DNA from: Pelomonas paludis
GTDB taxonomy: Bacteria > Pseudomonadota > Gammaproteobacteria > Burkholderiales > Burkholderiaceae_C
Length of the DNA stretch: 64,000 bases
Reading direction: 5' to 3'
NCBI RefSeq assembly: GCF_039872745.1
Contig: NZ_JBDPZD010000005.1
Span: 124,001 to 188,000 of the forward strand
Under the pieces are notes generated by a model. The model was given only the letters and a program-made list of their open reading frames with translations. It had not been told where the DNA came from and searched no databases. Shown here in pieces: positions 61,851-64,000 of this stretch (position 1 is its first letter; each line of letters begins with the position of its first letter). Position numbers and translations under genes: made by a program.

Positions 61851-61934
61851 CTCAGCTGTCGAACAGCTTTACAGAGAGCGTGACCGGAAAGTGAAACTTC
61901 TTCTAAGTGACTGTCATCAAGGAGATTTCATCGC

Positions 61935-61950
61935 TGGTATGAAGTTTGCT
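61935..61950 (+). promoter_or_regulatory. Putative sigma-54 promoter of the PEP-CTERM gene
   Basis: TGGTATG (61935-61941), 4 bases, TTGCT (61946-61950), with exact GG-N10-GC spacing. It matches TGGCACG-N4-TTGCW except at two positions of the -24 box. Expected start near 61961, about 65 bases before the ATG. Confidence 0.55.
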
Positions 61951-62025
61951 CAAGTTGGGCGCACGCCTGAATATAGGCTTGTCTCAAGTGCAAATCATCG
62001 AACAACCATTAGCAAAAGGCTTGAC

Positions 62026-62592
62026 ATGAAACTCAAAGGTCTTGCGGCAGCAGTCGCGGCAGTCGTCACCATGGCGGCGCCGGCTGTTTCGAACGCAGCG
62101 GTCATCAACACCAGCCCGATCCCCACAAGCGTCATCGTTGTCGGCGACAACGGTATGGAGTTTGTCTACGGTGCTGTCACCAGCCCCAACGCCCCGTGCT
62201 GCAGTGTTCAAGTGACCTTGACGCAGGGCTTCCGTCTGCCCACCGCCGAAGAATTGGTTGCAGGCTTTGGCACGCTGAATTCGCTGCTCGCGGACTTCAA
62301 TCTGCTCGACGACGACGACAGCAACAATCGCGTGGCCTTCCAGTACTTCAACAACTTCGATGTCGCGCCTTCGGGCAACGTCGGTGATGTTCGCGCTGGG
62401 TACATCAACAATCTGAACTTGGGCGCGGGCTTCTACGACTACGCCGGCTCCGCTTTCCGTACTGACGACAACGCGGATTTCTTCTTCGTCCGCGAAGCTC
62501 AACAAACGGGCCGTGACGTTCCTGAGCCTGTGACCCTGGCACTTGTCGGCCTGGGTTTGGTTGGCGTTGGCGTCTCGCGCAAGAAGCGCTGA
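62026..62592 (+). CDS. PEP-CTERM sorting-domain protein
   Basis: 188 residues. An N-terminal signal peptide (to about residue 24) and a C-terminal PEP-CTERM tail: VPEPVTLALVGLGLVGVGVSRKKR split as V-P-E-P, hydrophobic helix and basic end. Such proteins are cut and attached by exosortase (EpsH), usually into exopolysaccharide or floc matrices. The middle region is acidic and Asn/Asp-rich, without a recognised domain. ATG 62026 has AAAAGG about 6 bases upstream. A sigma-54-like promoter precedes it and a strong terminator follows. No exosortase gene is in view. Confidence 0.85.
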   Translation: MKLKGLAAAVAAVVTMAAPAVSNAAVINTSPIPTSVIVVGDNGMEFVYGAVTSPNAPCCSVQVTLTQGFRLPTAEELVAGFGTLNSLLADFNLLDDDDSNNRVAFQYFNNFDVAPSGNVGDVRAGYINNLNLGAGFYDYAGSAFRTDDNADFFFVREAQQTGRDVPEPVTLALVGLGLVGVGVSRKKR

Positions 62593-62611
62593 TCTCGGTT
62601 CACAGATGCGC

Positions 62612-62642
62612 AAAGCCCCTAGCGATTGCTAGGGGCTTTTTT
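62612..62642 (+). terminator. Rho-independent terminator after the PEP-CTERM gene
   Basis: An 11-bp perfect stem, AAGCCCCTAGC (62613-62623) with GCTAGGGGCTT (62628-62638), tetraloop GATT, then six T (62637-62642). Confidence 0.88.
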
Positions 62643-62712
62643 CTTTCTGCGAGCAGTGCATTGCTCCTGAAATGCGCCGAGCGAGGGGCTTGTCTCTTGG
62701 AAGCGGCACTGC

Positions 62713-64000
62713 TCAGGGCGCCGCTTTTACTTCGAGCCTCACGATGGCCGGCTGGAGGCCGGGCGAGGTGATGGTGACCTGGGCGGGGCCGGGGTCGGCC
62801 GTAGCTTGGACGATGAGTTGGGCGTGGCCGTTGAAAGCCTTGCGTTGCCAGGGTGCGGCCGGGGTGGTGATGCGCAGTTGGGCCCAGCGGGCGCCGTCTT
62901 GGGCGGCGTCGGCGGTGGCGCGCATGCCGGCGGGGGGCGAGGCGAGGTGCCAGACCAGCTCGTTGCTGTCTTGCAGGGTGCTGGGGTCGAGCCTCAGCAC
63001 CTGCAGGCCGTCCGCCGCAGGCTGGGGCGTGACGGGGCGGCCGTTGAGCAGCAGTTGCTGGCCGGGGGCGATGGTGGCGACGAAGAGTTCGGCCAGCTCG
63101 CCGGGCGCGAGCACGGGCATGGCGAAGTGGGTGCGGATGGCGGCGTAGGGCGCGGGGGCGGGGCGTTCATGGTCAGGCACCCACTGGAAGGGGTCGCGCC
63201 AGGCGCGCGGGTCGGCGTGGCGGGTGGGGTCTGCCAGGGCTTCAGCTCGGGTTTCGTCGCGGATGGACCAGGGGCCAAAGCCGTTGAAGCGGTAGCGCTC
63301 GGCCGGCTTGTCGGCCTCGTGCGAGCCGGGGTGGCCGTTGCCCATGCCGAGCAGGCGCAGCGGGCCGCTGGCCTGGAACTGCAGCAGGTTGTCGGCGCCG
63401 GGCACGAGGCGGCCTTGGGCGTCGTGCACGGTCAGCTCCAGCACGGCGACGTCCTGGCCATCGGCGCTCAAGCTCTGGCGGGTGGTGGTCACGGCGATGG
63501 CGGCCGGGGCGCCCGCGGTGGCCACGGTCTGGGTGGCGGTGAGCTTGCCGCCTTGGTAGCCCCGCGCCACCAGCTCGCCAGGGGCGTAGGGCACGGTCCA
63601 TTGGCCGTGCGTGTAGCGGGCGATGGCCTTGCGGCCGAGGGACTGGCCGTTGAGCAGCAGCTCGACCTCGTCGGTGTTGGTGTAGACGCGCACGTCGATG
63701 GGCTGGCCCTCGCGGCCGGGCCAGGTCCAGTGCGGCAGCACGTGGACCATTGAAGCTTGCGTCCAGGCGGCGCGCAGGTAGTGGCCGCTGTCCTTGAAGA
63801 CGCCGGTGGTGTCGAGCATGCCGAACTGCGAGGAGATGGCCGGCCAGCCGTAGGGCGCGGTCTCGCCTCGGTAGTCGAAGCCTGTCCAGTAGAAGGCGCC
63901 GGCGATGAAGGGACGCTCGATGTTGTAGCGCCAGGTCTGCTCGACGGACGCGGTGCTGGCGCCGCCCGAGGGCTGGTCGTAGGCGGAGGAGAACACGCGC
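62713..64000 (-). CDS. GH2-family glycosidase (beta-galactosidase-like), C-terminal part, cut by the window edge
   Basis: The last 429 or so residues of a glycoside hydrolase family 2 enzyme; the 5' part lies beyond the right edge. WRYNIERPFIAGAFYWTGFDYRGETAPYGWPAISSQFGMLD is the end of the TIM-barrel catalytic domain. A DUF4982-like beta domain follows (VHVLPHWTWPGREGQPIDVRVYTNTDEVELLLNGQSLG), then Ig-like domains (about 165-230: VLELTVHDAQGRLVPGADN) and a final C-terminal beta domain. The catalytic Glu residues are not in view. Substrate is probably a beta-galactoside or beta-glucuronide. A decayed copy of its 3' end lies at 61633-61850. Confidence 0.88.
   Translation of the reverse strand, partial: RVFSSAYDQPSGGASTASVEQTWRYNIERPFIAGAFYWTGFDYRGETAPYGWPAISSQFGMLDTTGVFKDSGHYLRAAWTQASMVHVLPHWTWPGREGQPIDVRVYTNTDEVELLLNGQSLGRKAIARYTHGQWTVPYAPGELVARGYQGGKLTATQTVATAGAPAAIAVTTTRQSLSADGQDVAVLELTVHDAQGRLVPGADNLLQFQASGPLRLLGMGNGHPGSHEADKPAERYRFNGFGPWSIRDETRAEALADPTRHADPRAWRDPFQWVPDHERPAPAPYAAIRTHFAMPVLAPGELAELFVATIAPGQQLLLNGRPVTPQPAADGLQVLRLDPSTLQDSNELVWHLASPPAGMRATADAAQDGARWAQLRITTPAAPWQRKAFNGHAQLIVQATADPGPAQVTITSPGLQPAIVRLEVKAAP

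Larger units (their letters stand above)
61568..62025. other. Gene-free stretch with hydrolase remnant and promoter
   Basis: No intact gene. It holds a decayed copy of a glycoside hydrolase 3' end (about 61633-61850, minus strand) and, on its right, the lower-GC leader and sigma-54-like promoter of the PEP-CTERM gene. Confidence 0.7.

Overview
The window is about 64 kb of high-GC DNA, densely packed with genes. Many gene pairs share 4-base ATGA or GTGA stop/start overlaps. The gene set points to a betaproteobacterium of the order Burkholderiales, possibly near Rubrivivax, Leptothrix or Roseateles: CphE-like cyanophycinases, the aat/bpt pair, a coaBC-dut pair, a PEP-CTERM protein with a sigma-54-like promoter, and a Glt/Agl-type TolQ/TolR envelope locus. 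This placement is read from gene content and protein style, not from any search.

Layout. 1-2939: two tandem cyanophycinase-family peptidases, a YbaK-type deacylase and a DUF1289 protein, coupled by 4-base overlaps. 3178-12260: an MHS-type major facilitator, a small membrane protein, a sensor histidine kinase divergent from a branched-chain-amino-acid-type binding protein, then SDR, penicillin-acylase-type hydrolase, SDR. 12261-15510: a DUF3047 lipoprotein, a YkuD-like lipoprotein, a YceI protein and a small unknown. 15603-18082: an ECF sigma factor between two cupin proteins, divergent from an SRPBCC protein across a short region with two back-to-back promoter-like elements. 18061-24815: an alditol-oxidase-like flavoprotein, a zinc peptidase, dcd, truC and a YchJ protein, then a GyrI-like protein and uvrD. 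24769-30326: bpt, aat, an ArsC/Spx protein, amt (with sigma-54 and NtrC-like sites), riboflavin synthase and a MATE pump. 30418-38301: a complete nucleoside uptake and breakdown operon (BMP-type ABC importer, cdd, PNP, deoC, deoA). 38314-42544: trmB, coaBC, dut and a PAS-GGDEF diguanylate cyclase.

42840-59426 is the most unusual part: sixteen co-directional, tightly spaced genes. They encode an ApbE flavin transferase without a signal peptide, a 1004-residue HzsA-like heme lipoprotein, a second lipoprotein with a CX4CH motif, two beta-barrel candidates, a TlpA thioredoxin, DUF4266 and DUF3570 proteins, two large repeat proteins, and an inner-membrane TolQ/ExbB + two ExbD/TolR + AgmX/PglI (TonB-like) motor module. 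The motor, TPR and barrel part resembles the core of the Myxococcus Agl/Glt machine. The redox part (ApbE, heme, TlpA, DUF4266, DUF3570) suggests an energised envelope complex with an electron-transfer or redox-maturation role. Its function cannot be read from the sequence.

59527-64000 is an accessory tail: an SMI1/KNR4-like protein and an XRE regulator next to tRNA-Arg(CCT), an acyltransferase-3 protein, a decayed duplicate of a glycoside hydrolase 3' end, a PEP-CTERM protein, and the C-terminal part of a GH2 glycosidase running off the right edge. Family names come from reading motifs; no database search was run.
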